A DNA stretch of 64,000 bases from Micrasema longulum (GCA_022494885.1 JAGVSM010001206.1:248001-312000); one strand, 5' to 3'. Positions 31,801 to 44,180 are shown, counted from the first letter of the stretch. Notes: generated from the sequence alone by a model not told the origin. Numbers and translations are program-made.

Positions 31801-32242
31801 ACTCAAAAAGACTTCGTTTAGTAAAAAAAAAAACGCCTTTGATGAAAATAAATAAGATTGGCATTGAAGTTTAATTTATATAGTTTCTACCAACTTCTAT
31901 AACCGTTTTTTAAACATTATTTTTAATATATTTTTTTCCATTTTACAAGGAAAAAAAGAGCTAGTCATAGGTTTTTATTGCAAAGTATTTTTTATTCATT
32001 GTTTTTTTGACTGAAATCTTAAGTTTTGATGACAGAAAAATAAAAAGAAAACGCATGAAAAAAACAAAAAAAAGCGCAGAGAAAAATGAATTAATAATAA
32101 ATTATAAAAATCGACTGTAAAATTACTTTCAAATTTCCTTTGTTTTTTAAATTGTTGATTCCCCTTCGTGCTGCTGCGGATATCCTAATCAGTCTTCTGA
32201 ACTCATCTTGTGGTCTTGTTTCTTTCCTCCTCTCTGTGATTA
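31801..32242. other. AT-rich stretch, nothing recognised
   Basis: No gene or repeat is identified. Confidence 0.5.
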
Positions 32243-32615
32243 CCGGATGGAGCTTCTCGGTACTATCCGTGACCTTGTTATAGGTCCTTTTAGATTTACA
32301 GATCTAGTGGCTTCTAAAAAGATTTTCAAGGCTTTTAAAAAAATTTGTACATTTCCGCAAATAGATGTCCAATCAGTTTAATCGCAGTCAGTGAAGAATT
32401 CACTTTCTTCTTTTTTTAATCTAATGTAGTGCATATTATGTACTTTTGGATTACCTTCTTTCAACACAAAGATGCTAAGGCTACAGTTTACAGAGAGTTC
32501 CTTCAGGCAGCTTTTCTCATTTGGCAATGAGCAACTCTTACGTGTATGTGGGCACCGCCAAGTATACCTATGTCCTCAGATGCGGTGTGCAGTATGTGAT
32601 GGGCAAGCTATGTGG
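32243..32615 (+). mobile_element. R1-like LINE tail (copy b)
   Basis: Closely follows 10158-10525: GAGCTTCTCGGTACTATCCG, GTTATAGGTCCTTTTAGATT, TGCATATTATGTACTTTTGG and GTGGGCACCGCCAAGTATAC. It keeps the last codons of the open frame and the untranslated region only. It stops at ATGGGCAAGCTATGTG, where a CR1/L2 fragment begins. Confidence 0.85.
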
Positions 32616-32960
32616 ATTCAAATTTTTATGCATATTCTCGTGTACCTAACTAATCTATGTATTAGGGAAAATATACGTCAAAGGAAATCTACTCTTTGGT
32701 CAGCATTTGATTCAGGTAGAGGAATACCATTCGAAGATTGTGCTTTTGCCGTTACCGGCCCCTCTGCCTGGAACCAATTGACTTCACACTTGCGAACCAG
32801 TGACAGTCCCAATCCCAAGTTTCAACTGGATTCTCACTTTTTTTCGTTTTTTATACGCTTAATTTTAAATCAGAAAATATAATGTGTAACTTTAGCTTAG
32901 TCAGAATATAAGTTTACGCATAAAATTGTAATGCGCCCTTAAGGTGATTTTTCCGCCCAT
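32616..32960 (+). mobile_element. CR1/L2-like LINE end joined to R1 tail
   Basis: The second half of a 136-codon frame reads SAFDSGRGIPFEDCAFAVTG, then PSAWNQLTSHLRTSDSPNPK and LDSHFF. FE-x-x-AFAV-x-GP-x-AWN-x-L...LRTS is the hallmark of the C-terminus of L2/CR1-type RTs. The first half of that frame comes from the R1 tail, so the frame is a fusion made by nested insertion. An untranslated end follows, ending ATATTATTATCATTACG. Confidence 0.8.
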
Positions 32961-33599
32961 CAGCCAAATATTATTATCATTACGTATTGAATAATGGGGT
33001 CATTAATTATTATTGAAATTATTTTTTACCTTATTTCTACCCCGCGCAATAATTCCTGAAATTTTTATGTACAAAAACAGCCGGATCACACACACGGAAA
33101 ATAAAAAAAAAGCTTTTAAACCGATTTAAAGTTACGTAGTTTAGTGTCAAAATGCCTTATCATATTATGAAGTCACCCACATATAATACGACATAATTTT
33201 GACATATTTTATCACGTCATGAAATAGTTTCTCCCTGACCAACTTGGTTTTGTGACATGTGACAGAAGGTGTCACTTAAATGTCACACAACGAACCTGAA
33301 AACAAAAGTTTTCGCAAATGTTCCCTGTCAGATTTATTTTAATGTATTCAAGTGTCAAATTCGAAATGGAAACTAAATTTCCGTAATTTATGGAAAATTT
33401 TAAATGTCACGTGAGCGAACAATGAAAATGAAAAACTGCATAACAGTTACCATCACATTGTATTAAAACGAGAGAAAAATAAATCGATTTTTGTGAAGTC
33501 GATTTCCGAAACGGATTTACGTGAAATATTAATTTAAAATGGTATTTACTGCAAAAAGACCTGGTACCAGAAACGTGAGAATGAGCATCTTACTTTCAG
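32961..33599. other. Unique stretch with TGTCA-rich segment and E-box
   Basis: Between 33150 and 33440, repeated TGTCAC or GTGACA words and a GTCACGTGA palindrome (CACGTG E-box) occur in moderately complex DNA without coding. It may be regulatory, which is inference only. Confidence 0.3.
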
Positions 33600-34310
33600 G
33601 GTAAGCAAAGAGGATAGAACGCCACATCCCTCTTTCTTTGCATATATCTCGCTTCCTTTACATTCATACATCTTCTCATGCACGCGCGCCGATTACTCCG
33701 ACTTTTAACATATCCATTTTTAAGTATTTGTTTGATTTGATCAGCCCATGCCTTTCTTGGTCTACCTCTATTTCTGCATCCATCAACATTCGGATTGTAA
33801 ATATTTTTAGCCGTTCTTTCGTTCTATATGACTAAACCAGCGCAGAGCTCCTTTCTTGATTTTGTTTATGTTGCTTATCTCAGCGTTACATTATGTACGG
33901 ACTTTTACATTTGTGCATCTATCGTACATAGTTTCACCACACATTTGCCTGAGAGATCGCTTTTCAATAGCATTTAGCCTTCTTTAATCCCTTATTTTCC
34001 AAGTCCATACTTCTCTTTAATACACCAGGGTCGGGACCAGGACTTCATTATGAACTGCTAATTTCACCTCTTGCGATTTTTTTGCCAAGATTGATTCAAT
34101 TGCACCGCTCACTCTGATCCGGGCACTCACCCTCCTTTCAATATCTTTCTGACATTCCATCCCAAGTAAAAACATTCCCAGATACACAAATTCCTCTACC
34201 TGTTTTAGTTTTACCCCATACCCATACTTTTATTTCTTTCAAAAACCATCACATCCGATTTATAGAAATTCATCAGCAAATCACTTCCTTTGTTTAGCAA
34301 GTTGTTAGCA
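33600..34310 (-). mobile_element. RTE-clade LINE, RT C-terminal relic
   Basis: Reverse-strand coding covers about 230 codons with a few stops and shifts: VEEFVYLGMFLLG, CQKDIERRVSARIRVSGAIE, EVKLAVHNEVLVPTLVY, KIRDxRRLNAIEKRSLRQMC, then in an open frame of about 75 codons NIYNPNVDGCRNRGRPRKAW, ADQIKQILKNGYVKSRSNRR and ACMRRCMNVKEARYM. This is the classic RTE arrangement: YLG, LVPT-x-xYG, LR-x-MCG, GRPRK-x-WADQI, C-x-x-x-CM-x-V-x-EA. The catalytic box and endonuclease are missing. It has decayed but is well recognisable. Confidence 0.88.
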
Positions 34311-34324
34311 AGATGCATGGCCTT

Positions 34325-34500
34325 GAATCTAGCTGTGGTCCCGTGGCTGGTGTCTTGGACTCATGGCTCAAAGGTCCCTGGTTCGAATTCCACTCTACCC
34401 CAACTTGATTCACATTTTCTTATAGTGAATTAATTACGACTCGTTGAAAACGGCCCTCAAAATTAAATATTTGGGTAAATCATAAAAACGAATAAATTTA
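34325..34500 (+). mobile_element. SINE family A copy
   Basis: AGCTGTGGTCCCGTGGCTGG, GGTCCCTGGTTCGAATTCCA (B-box) and CGTTGAAAACGGCCCTCAAA. It lies next to the RTE relic and is nearly full length. Confidence 0.82.
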
Positions 34501-34589
34501 TTTTTCATTTTTTTTTTTTTTTAGTTATCAGCATACAAAATACAATTGACAGTTAGATCACCCACTTTTGCTTCCATTCTTAAGCATTG

Positions 34590-34690
34590 GAATTCGCATA
34601 TTAGTGTAATTAATGTCCTGACAAAGAGACGGCACCTCTCGAAACCGGTAGACATTAAAAGTTTGTAAGCGGTGATATACATATTTTTAC
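34590..34690 (+). mobile_element. Penelope-type repeat, hammerhead-like core
   Basis: The core at 34615-34651 is CCTGACAAA, then GAGACGGCACCTCTC (a short stem) and GAAACCGGTAGAC. Its flanks match 2500-2660 and 11392-11512. A weaker second copy may follow at 34695-34770 (GTTCAAGAAAC, AAAACCAGTAGAC). Confidence 0.6.
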
Positions 34691-35794
34691 GGTGTATAGT
34701 GACATTCGCATGTCAGTGTTCAAGAAACAAGTTCATCTTAAAACCAGTAGACAAAAAAACGTGTGTTTTTACGAATGTTTATTAACATTTATTAAAATGC
34801 TTGGTCACAAAGCTAATTATTTAAATAGTAGTGATATATTATGTTTTCAGTACTCTTAAAAACGGTTAACCAAAAATCTCAAAAAAGAAGAATTGGTTTA
34901 TTTTACGTCAAAATAAACCCTCAAAATATATATACCCACGAGTATATTTTTATTTAACTTAAACAAACGTTCTTTCTTTATTTTAATGATGACACTTATA
35001 AAAAAATACGTCTGAGATTTCTGTTTTCATGTTTATTTGTTTCCATTTTTTCAAAAGTACAAAATATTCCCAATCAGCAAAACTGCTGGTATGAGATAAT
35101 ATAATTTATATTATGACACTATTTAAATTAATTCATTTAGTGGATGAAGTATCATTAAAACGCAGAACTTATTTTTACTAATCACTCGTTACGTGGACTT
35201 GAAGAACAGATTTTTTGAGTATTAATTAAATTAAAATTACGTATTTCAAAATATTTAACTAAACGCGCTAATTGGAACGACATTGGTCTATTAATACATA
35301 TATATAATTGACTACATGTTCCGATAATAGGAAGCAGAAATTTTTCATGGAACAAATAAATGATACAGTACAGTTCAAATACACATTGTAAACACGATCA
35401 TGTTTTCTACGCAAAACAAGCAACTCAATTGCAGACACAATAATACATGCGTTCTATTTTTGTGTGGAAAGTCACAATGCACTTTTATCCTGTTTGACAT
35501 TACAGAACAAAAAAATAAAATCTGAAATCGAGCCACATGAACAAATCAAACTGCGCACAACATATTGCACATATACTGCGAACTTAGTAAAAATACGAAT
35601 TTCATTAGTGTTAGTAAGGACACTAGAATTAATTATATAAAAACTTATTGTTAACTATACATAAAGCAGAGTTTATAAGAGATTTGAATGGATCGTATTG
35701 TTCTTTATTTTTCAACGTAATTTATAGTTTTCTACATAATCTGTCAAATGAAATAAAAATAAAAAATGCAAATAGGGGCTAAGGTACTTAATGT
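34691..35794. other. AT-rich stretch, nothing recognised
   Basis: No gene or further repeat is identified beyond the possible second module near 34.7 kb. Confidence 0.5.
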
Positions 35795-35995
35795 TCATGC
35801 GCTCTGTAGCTGCAAAACGTGCAGTCATCTAGCTCCTGTATATCAGAATTGTAATATATCATAATTGGAGATGAGGAATTAGAATCCTAATCGTCCATGC
35901 GCTCTGTAGCTGCAAGACGTGCTGGAATATTTATTTATTGTACAGCGCCCTTGAATGATTTTCACAAATATGGCGCTATATAAATTATCCAAATA
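35795..35995 (+). mobile_element. CR1/L2-type LINE 3' tail with internal duplication
   Basis: CATGCGCTCTGTAGCTGCAA occurs twice, about 100 bases apart. Then TGTACAGCGCCCTTGAATGA and ATGGCGCTATATAAATTATC follow. The TGTACAGCGC...GGCGCTATATAA form is typical of the end of CR1/L2-type elements. A sister copy lies at 55450-55710, also with the doubled CATGCGCT word. Confidence 0.65.
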
Positions 35996-37809
35996 TATAT
36001 ACTCGTATATGCATATAAAATAGGCTTACATGTTTTTCTTTATATTTATTAAGTTTTAACTCTTTACTATTTTTAGTTATAAAAGTAAGTTTTTTAAACC
36101 CTCAAACTATTAAAAACAACAGGTATTTAATTAATCCAGTCAAGGAAAAATCCACAGTTAATATTACTAGATATACGGTTTTATCGACGCTAAACATGGA
36201 CATATAAAAGTGTTTTCATACAAATGCGCCTATAAAATATTAATTTTAGATGCAGTTATAACCACGATTTGCAGTGAGGTAAAACAGAGATATGTGCAGG
36301 TATCGTGTCGATATTTTCCGTGACCATTGCTAGTTTTAAATATTTATTTAACAGCTTATCGTCCATTTTTGTACGAAACCCTCATTAAACGCTCAAAGTG
36401 TTATTATAAAAAATAACCCAGTCATTAGGAATACTTGATCATGCTTTTAATAAATAAATCAAGCAAGTACTTGACTTTTTATTAAATCAATAAAGATAAG
36501 TGTTTTTTTGCAGATGGTGTTCTGTACAATAACGAAATAATTAAAGAGACTTCTAAAATAGAAGAGATGCAGAAAATCATAACAAACTGGAAAGGCTGAA
36601 AGTTTTTTTTATTTAAATAAACTATACACATAAGAGGTAAACCAGAGTATTAAAAAAATAAAGGATAATTACATAGCAATGAAATACATATTAATAGTAA
36701 AAAAAAGCAAACAAACAATCCCACAAAGGCATGGCCTGTTCGTGGGTTTACAAGAAAATGTTAATGTATTTTTGCTCCTATAATAAATAGAGAGTGATAA
36801 TATTTTTGTGTAACATAAAAAAGAGAAATTAAATATTCTGTTAAAGATTAAATGTTTTTTTTTTTTTTATAGTAATTAAAAAGAAAATGATTAAAGTTAC
36901 AGATTTAAATTTTCCATTTCATTTATCAGTAACACGAATTTGAGAACATTACTGAAAACGCATTTAGTTTATTTTGATTGCATTACAAAATATATTACTA
37001 AACCGATAAATAGAGAAAAAAAACGTCATGTGAATTTCATAACGATTTGGAAATTGTTTTCCATAGAGAAATCTCACTATTATGAAATATATAGGCATCT
37101 GGGCCTCAATTATGAACGCTATCTTCATTTGAATATATCAAGACGGTATACTTAACTAGGGTAATACTTGTATCTATCTCGATATGTTCTACCTACATAT
37201 TCACAACACTCTGCCATCTCGACATCATATGATCGAATAGAACCAACAAATGACCCCGAAATTTTAGTCCGCGTTCCTTACTTCATTAACATTCAAAATA
37301 TTTCTCATTTATATTTTAAATAGGCTTTTATGATAAAAAAGTGCCCACTTCAAAGCGACTATAAACTCCAATAATCCCAATAAATCCCAATTCAAGCAAA
37401 AAATGCTCACTTGAACATGATTTTCATATGATATTTGACAATTAGCATGACTGTATATTTAACGATTGTGTGTATTAATCTACTGAGCGATTACAAGGCC
37501 GGCTCTCGATACGTGCACTCAGAATGATAGTTAAGCGGATGGAAAAAAATACAATAATTATATTTGTTTTTAACTGTGGAACATTATAGAATTAAAAAAT
37601 GACAATTATTTCAGAATTTAATTCGACTTTAAAATTTTACTGATTTCTCTCTCACATTTTTAATAGGCTTTTAAGAAAAAAAGTTTCAACCTAAGAACGA
37701 TAAAAATTCATATAAATCGTAATTAAAAGAAAACATTTTTCGGTATAACAAAATGTTTGTCTCTTTTAATGCGTAAATAAACGTATAAAGGAGTGGTTCT
37801 AGACCCGTT
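35996..37809. other. Long AT-rich stretch, nothing recognised
   Basis: A 71-codon forward frame (36940-37155) has no known domain. No repeats are matched. Confidence 0.45.
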
Positions 37810-38090
37810 GATACAAACCGACGTACTAACATCAAAACTTAATGACGCGGGGATCAGTAGTGTATCTTTGTAATCGGTCGGTAGAATTTTATCTTCAACT
37901 ATGACGTCATACTGAAAAAATGCCATTTAAGTGCGTAGATATGTGTACCGTTACGCACACTTTCCCTTGTTTCATACCGATGTACCTACCCAAAACTAGG
38001 AGGTGGGGGATCGGTAGTGTATCTTCGTAATTGCTCAAAAGAATTTATCTTCAACTATACCGTCATGGTGAGGGTATGACGTCCTTATCT
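37810..38090. repeat. Diverged tandem duplication, about 160-base period
   Basis: ACCGACGTACTAACATC, GGGGATCAGTAGTGTATCTT and TTATCTTCAACTATGACGTC (37817-37910) recur as ACCGATGTACCTACCC, GGGGATCGGTAGTGTATCTT and TTATCTTCAACTATACCGTC (37977-38066). The copies are old. The reverse strand of the first copy is open for 67 codons, but the second is not, so coding is not supported. Confidence 0.75.
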
Positions 38091-39059
38091 TCCCATCAAT
38101 CGAGGCCCTGAGGCGATACGATAAAATAACAATATGCTCTATGAGCGGTGATTTTTATTATAAGTAATTTGTAAAAATGTTAATTTATTTGTATTTACAT
38201 ACAGGTAAGCCTTATGTAAATTGCTATTTTTCTGTGGTACTTGTGAATATTATCTCTCTGCTTTAACCGTTGACAACAGAAGATTATTACCAAAAATATA
38301 TCAAATCAGATAAAACAACAACTATTAGTAACTTCGCTACACTCGTATATGTAGCTATATTTTCTTTTAATGCATTTTTTGCACATTTTTACAAAAGTTT
38401 ATTAAAAAATATCTAAATGACATTCAGTAGGTATTATTTTCATTAAAATTGTAATGTCAACACGAAGCACCGTGCCGATTCCTTACCAAAAAGGGCCATG
38501 TCGAGCGCCACATGGCTTATATCATATTATGTCAACTGAATAATATTAAAGAAAAATAGGCCTTAGGAAATTATGTTCGAAATACTATATCTTAAATAGA
38601 CGATCTTCAAATAAAATCTGTAATCTACGAGCTTGCTTAAAAAGGGCAAAAGCAGCAACTGGGTTTTAAGAATAATACTGAGCTGAGCTTAGCTGAGCTG
38701 AGTCGCTGAGCACCGATATTTATATGTATTTTTGGAGCAGTTTTCAAAGGGTGAGAGTAATTTATAATAAATTAAACTTTCCTTATGTATTTTCTCGAAA
38801 ATAAACCTACCATAAAATATTGTTATCGATAGTGAAATACAACGGTAAGCTGGCATAATCACTTATATAGATGAATCGCCCCAGTTGGCAGGTTAGTTTT
38901 GCATCGTGCTAGGTAGAATAACCTATGTTGTCTTGGTTGAAGACAGACAAATATACCCAAATCTGAATGAAGAAGTTCAGTGGTCTTAAAAAAATAATTA
39001 TTTGTGTTTTTATGTATCGTATTATCCGCGCTATGATTTTTTAAATTTTTGCGATTGTG
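38091..39059. other. AT-rich stretch, short GAGCT run
   Basis: GAGCTGAGCTTAGCTGAGCT (38685-38704) is a short imperfect repeat. Nothing else is recognised. Confidence 0.5.
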
Positions 39060-39300
39060 AAATTACACCGACCGCCCGTGACGTCACAAGTTCTCTACGG
39101 TGAGTTGTCTTGATTTGTTGGCTTTCTGGTAACCCGAAATATACCACAACTTTCTTCTATTGGTTGATTTCGGAGAGCTAGTAAAGTCGACCAAAGTAAT
39201 TTGTTTTTATCAAGATCATTTTGATATTTTATTCATACATTTTCGAGAAACTTCGCACCACAATTAAATGCTCTCGTTTTACCGCGAGTAATTAAACATT
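39060..39300 (+). repeat. Dispersed repeat G, copy 2
   Basis: TTATTCATACATTTTCGAGA and CACCACAATTAAATGCTC match 14690-14735. The preceding part is GC-richer (GACCGCCCGTGACGTCACAA, with a TGACGTCA CRE-like palindrome). Confidence 0.5.
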
Positions 39301-40724
39301 TTTTCTACCTAATATCCCGTTGCGCTAAACTTCCACATAATCTATGCGCCGACTGGTCAGTTGAAAGAAGTGAGCACCCAAATGAATAACCCTTATCTTC
39401 GACAATATGTGGTAGCCCAGCGTTCCTAGTAAGAAGACAGAAAAACCCACAGGTATACATATGGATACACTCTCTCCCGTATCATGGAATATCTGATCTC
39501 ATATTTTGAATGCCACATTGAAACTTCAAACAGTTAAAAGGAGTTGTATTTCAAAAAATAAAGTGAACAAGTTACTGGCTTCGTAAGGCATACTTAGACT
39601 TTATAATAATTCGTCTATCTTTATTAAGGCATAAATTTATATCAGTAAAATCTTATTCCCTATCTCCTCAAAACGATTTCTGATTGTATGACTCAACATG
39701 CATTTAAAATAATTAAAACAGAAGTACCTACTTTGAAATTTATATTTCAAAAGTATGTTGCAGATATGCTAGCAACATGATATTGTTCTTTGTTCATGAT
39801 AAAGTATGCCGTTCACGCAAAGCGTTGAATTTTTTGTTGATTGACTATGCAAGAGTGACGTGCCATTATTATGCGATGAATAAATCATTAAATCGTGTCA
39901 GCAGATATTACGCAGAAGCATGCATCCAATATATTCATAACACTACAAACCTACTTCCTGGTAAATTTTAATTTATCAAAAAGTTGAAAAACTATAGAAT
40001 TTTATACATGTAAATTAAGAAAAAAAATGAACAAGTAAATAAGTGTAGCGCAAAATTTCTTCAAAAAATATGTGTTGGTATTGTATTTATTTATTACATT
40101 TACTTATTGTATTTATTGAAGATAGTGGTACAAAAAAAACTATTAAAAGTATTTTGGTCATTTTTTATTTTGGTGACCGACCGGAAGTTTCAGATTCGGT
40201 TTCAGTTTCTACCGAAAATTGTCCGAAACCTGCGGTCAGGATGTGTCGGATTTTGTTCAGCTGTACTCGGGTGCATCTTATGGCTCGTGACTTGGTCGCG
40301 TGACCTGTGACGTTTAGTTTTTATTTATAGTGATTTTTGAAATTTTTGTAAACAGATGACTCTCAAATCATACAAATAAAACACGCTAATGACACAGATA
40401 AAAAAAAAAAAATCTAAAACATCCTTCAAGCATCTACCTATTATTTTTACTACGGAGCTACAGCTATACAAACAATGCACCCTTTTAAAATCTCTCGAGC
40501 AGATCCTTGAAATAAACAAACATTCAAAACAAAATGTCTGATCAACATAAATATTCTAAGCGGAAAATCTACTAATCACTAATATACTTATCTTCTTATG
40601 CACTATGGATTTATATCATTAACTCTTGTGGGGCTGTGATGTCACACTAGTCGACATAGGACACAAGACTTGATATATCTAACTAATTTTTGTAAATGAT
40701 GAACTTGTATTTTTTGTAATCTTC
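39301..40724. other. Mostly AT-rich, short unique GC-richer segment
   Basis: At 40165-40310 the sequence is more complex (ACCGGAAGTTTCAGATTCGG). Overlapping forward frames of 77 and 67 codons have no recognised domain. Confidence 0.4.
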
Positions 40725-40789
40725 AAATTGACATTTTCACACCGGATTCGGAAAGTAAAATTTATATTACTATGCTGGATGTTAAAACA

Positions 40790-41090
40790 ACATTGATCAG
40801 TGTTGTAAATGCTACGTTAAAATACAACAAAAACACCAACTCGTCATTCAAACACGAATGCCGAGCGTTTTAAAAGAAGGAAGTTTGACAGCTGAAGTTA
40901 CGATGTCGCATTCGATTGTCAATGTCGAGTGCTATGTGGCACTCGAGATAAAGTCGATTGGTTTTCAATCGATTGCACTCGTATGGTTCAAGAACGCTGT
41001 CACTCGTCGAATTACGGAAGTCGCATACGACTCTAAAGACGAACGAGTCCAGCATAAGGCCCCTGTTACGTATAAGTTACTCAAATATGT
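40790..41090 (-). repeat. Dispersed repeat F, copy 2
   Basis: Inverted relative to 23190-23480. A forward frame of 78 codons (40858-41094) crosses it, but the sister copy is not open, so this is a chance frame. CGAGTGC...GCACTCGA and AGTCGATTG...CAATCGAT form internal stems. Confidence 0.7.
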
Positions 41091-41095
41091 GTAAC

Positions 41096-42589
41096 ATAAC
41101 AAAGAAACAAAAGCGCTAAAAATAAACAAATTTACTCAATAAATTTACGCCTTTTCTATAATTTTGTATTTTTTCTAACACTTATTTAAGGAACTCGTAA
41201 CGTTTAACAATAAAAATGCCTTACTTTGGGTGTCTTGAAGTGACTTTTCACTTATTTGAATAAGTTTTGGTTTTGTTTTAGGATGAAAATCTTGTTTCGG
41301 TTTATAACTACCTTACATGATATAAAATATTTAAAAATCCTCAACGATGCCTCATATGTGCGTATAAATAAAAAATCTTTTACAAAGTAATTAATAAGTA
41401 CTTGATTTTTTTGTTTCACATTCATTTGAAATGTTTGAACCTGTAGTAAAACGCTTTAAATTTTGGAAAACTTAAAATTTATATGTAAGTATTTAAAAGT
41501 ATTTCTAAAAAACCTCTTAAAGAAAGTAATTTGGAAATTAAAACATTTACAGGGCTAAAAACGTATCAATGGATGATTTTAGACATGTGCAAGATGAATT
41601 AATTTGTTTGTTTTAACATTCAGATTAATTTCATTAATTGTTTCAAATTTTAGGTGTTCTGCCTAATATACCATTTTGCTAATCAACGCGTATGATAAAC
41701 TATAAACTACCCAAATATTTTTTTCATCTCTGTTGATAAAGAACGAAATTCGTTGATTTTTACACTAAAGGCAATGTCTCTACTTAATAAATCTAAATAA
41801 TTTAAGATTTACTTTCAAATAATATTTTTTGTTGTTGAAATAAACATTCAAAAAGCAGATGACTAAATTCACACACAAAACTTTATTTGATTTTTTTGTA
41901 GAATCTTTCAAAAATAAAATTTATGGAGTAGAATTATAAGTTTTCATTTATCTTGGCCGTTGAAAATTCTTTATTATCCAACTTATGTACTTGATTAAAT
42001 TTTTTATGCTTTAGAATCTGAGCACCTGGATGAATACAAAATAACGCTTTTTATTACAACGAAAAGAGTTCATTGTTTTCATTTTCGTCATCAAAATCAC
42101 GGCTTCCGAGGACGATTTATCATTTTTACTATAATTTAACTTCATATTTTTCGCGCTGTCAGCGAGGGACAATGAAATGTTGGTGTGTAACAGACTCTCT
42201 TTAGTAATGACAAGGGTCATCAATCATTACGAGGAAAATATTATAGTTTAAAACAGGGAAGGGTGGATTAGAAAATGAAAAGCAATAACTATTTGGTGAA
42301 AGGGAATCACAAAAGCCCTTCATATTATTTGACTGAAGAGTCAGAAAAAATAAATATTGTCTTGAAATTTAGCAGATATTAAGATAGTTAAAGATTTTGA
42401 TAAGAATATCAATAAAATGTTTTTGTTTACCTCCGTTATATTCTTAATTTGATTATTAACTAACAAGCATTTTTGACTAAGTACCTAGTATATTTTAAAA
42501 AAAGAAAACAAAAATGTACTTAAGAAATTGTGTCTCGAATTTAAATGTAAACTTATATTGCTAACTTAATCCGTTACAAATTGTATTTC
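41096..42589. other. Long AT-rich stretch, nothing recognised
   Basis: No gene or repeat is identified. A reverse frame of 70 codons (42011-42223) has no known domain. Confidence 0.5.
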
Positions 42590-42790
42590 CTACTATGTTA
42601 TTTTGGTATTCCAAACTCTTTATATTAGTCATCAAAGATGCCAATGCCAGATTACAGAAAACTCCTTTTGGCAGCTTTTCTCGTTCGGCAACTATATTTT
42701 TTTCTTGCATGTGGGCACCGTCAAGGAGACTTAAGTTCTTAGACGCGGTGTGCGGCATGTTGAGGCAGGAAGGATTTAGTTTTTCCTTTC
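42590..42790 (+). mobile_element. R1-like LINE tail (copy c), diverged
   Basis: AAACTCCTTTTGGCAGCTTT, TCTCGTTCGGCAACTA and ATGTGGGCACCGTCAAGGAG follow the untranslated part of copies a and b with many changes. It is the oldest of the three. Both strands carry chance frames. Confidence 0.7.
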
Positions 42791-42864
42791 CAGCGGCAGC
42801 GTCATTATATAATGTACTGTTTATAAAACTAGTTGTAATTATAAATTGTCATATAACAGATATA

Positions 42865-43020
42865 TGAAAGTTCCCGCTGCAATACTTTGTTGTTTTTGGA
42901 CTGGCACCTGAAACGTTAAACTGATCATCTTTCACGTAACAAAACTTATCCAGATACGCTGTTATCGGAGTTAGTTTATGCACTACTAAGTGCGTATAGA
43001 GAAATCATGGTAATAATAAA
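42865..43020 (+). mobile_element. SINE family B, 3' part
   Basis: GACTGGCACCTGAAACG, CAGATACGCTGTTATCGGAG and TTATGCACTACTAAGTGC follow the family B body. The head is lost and the tail is changed to AAATCATGGTAATAATA. Confidence 0.6.
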
Positions 43021-43129
43021 AACTCATTTTTGAAATAACTATTCTTGAATTTATTTTTAATAATTATTTTTGAATTTTTGGAAGTTATAAATTTTCGGAA
43101 AAATAAAATCACATGATCATTAATATTAT

Positions 43130-43290
43130 ATTACCACAACATGTTTACGGTTTGCGGTTCTCTGATAGTATCTTGCAATCCTAATTAGGAGGTGCGACGT
43201 TTGAATCCCACCATACTACAAATTGTTCGTAATTTTCTGAAACTGCCCCAAAATTAAAATATTTGGGTTAAAGCGTGAAACCAATCTTGT
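43130..43290 (+). mobile_element. SINE family A copy, strongly diverged
   Basis: GTTTGCGGTTCTCTGATAGT, GACGTTTGAATCCCACC (B-box) and AAACTGCCCCAAAATTAAAA with TATTTGGGT. It is recognisable only by order and spacing. Confidence 0.5.
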
Positions 43291-43449
43291 AAAGCGCGTC
43301 CAATTGAGAATAAAAGTTTAAATACTGCTCAACAATAATAGAAAAATGAATATGTACCATCTATCAAATAACAAAAAGATAGCTAGAAACTTTGTAATAT
43401 GCCATTTCCTATTTCATTTCAATTTAATTAATCATTTATACTTTTTATT

Positions 43450-44180
43450 TGTAAAGAGTCGACTTTTTTAGTTTACACAATAAATAATCTTTATCAATAT
43501 TTGCTGTGGTACATATATTAAATTTGTAGTTGATACATCTAAGGAATTCACGTTTTACTCTTTTAAACCATAAAATATTAACATTGTAATAACGTGACCA
43601 AATTGTTGAATGAAATTCTAAGTAGCTTCTTACTAAAGTAGTAAAAAGGACTTTAGTTATTTATTCTTTATTTATTTAATTCTTAGTGACTTCTTACTCA
43701 GGTAGTAAAAAGTACTTTGAAGGTAGTGATAGAATTAAAATTATTGAACAATTATGAAAAAACCCAATTTAATGTTTGTCCTCGGAAGTGATTTGTAATA
43801 CAGGGAATAAACAGGGATCCAGTAGTTTCTATTCTAATTTTGTGATAATGGGAAACCACTTTTTTATATTCTGGATCAACAAAACGATCTGCAATCAATT
43901 TAAAGTTGCAAAGTTGTTTTTCTTGCAGATCATAACATAATCGTTTTCATCAAAACATAAAAGTTCGATCAAAACATAAAATATTAAAAATCGTATATGC
44001 TTGTGTATATCGGTTAACGGATTACGCTATCGGATACAATTCTCCTCAACAGTCTTACCTAAATATCATATATTTTACGTGGATGAGACTGGAAAATGAG
44101 ACCCCCGACACGCACCCCATAAAATATAATCGATTCAATGAGCGTGGTATATACATATAATATAACTGTGTGTTTTTTGT
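43450..44180 (-). mobile_element. LINE RT relic with internal duplication
   Basis: Reverse-strand coding near 43640-43450 gives KVLFTTLVRSYLEFHSTIWS, then RYYNVNILWFKRVKREFLRC and INYKF, the Jockey/CR1-type region before the RT C-terminus. The bases encoding KVLFTT...VRS and LE are repeated at 43680-43735 with an AAATAAATAAAG run between, so a tandem duplication or tiny insertion split the gene. Between 43780 and 44180 another reverse frame, TTLIESIIFYGVRVGG, may be a second, different RT piece. All pieces are inactive. Confidence 0.65.

Noticed and set aside
40858..41094. 78-codon forward frame as a small gene
   Set aside because: It lies within dispersed repeat F, and the sister copy at 23.2 kb does not keep the frame.
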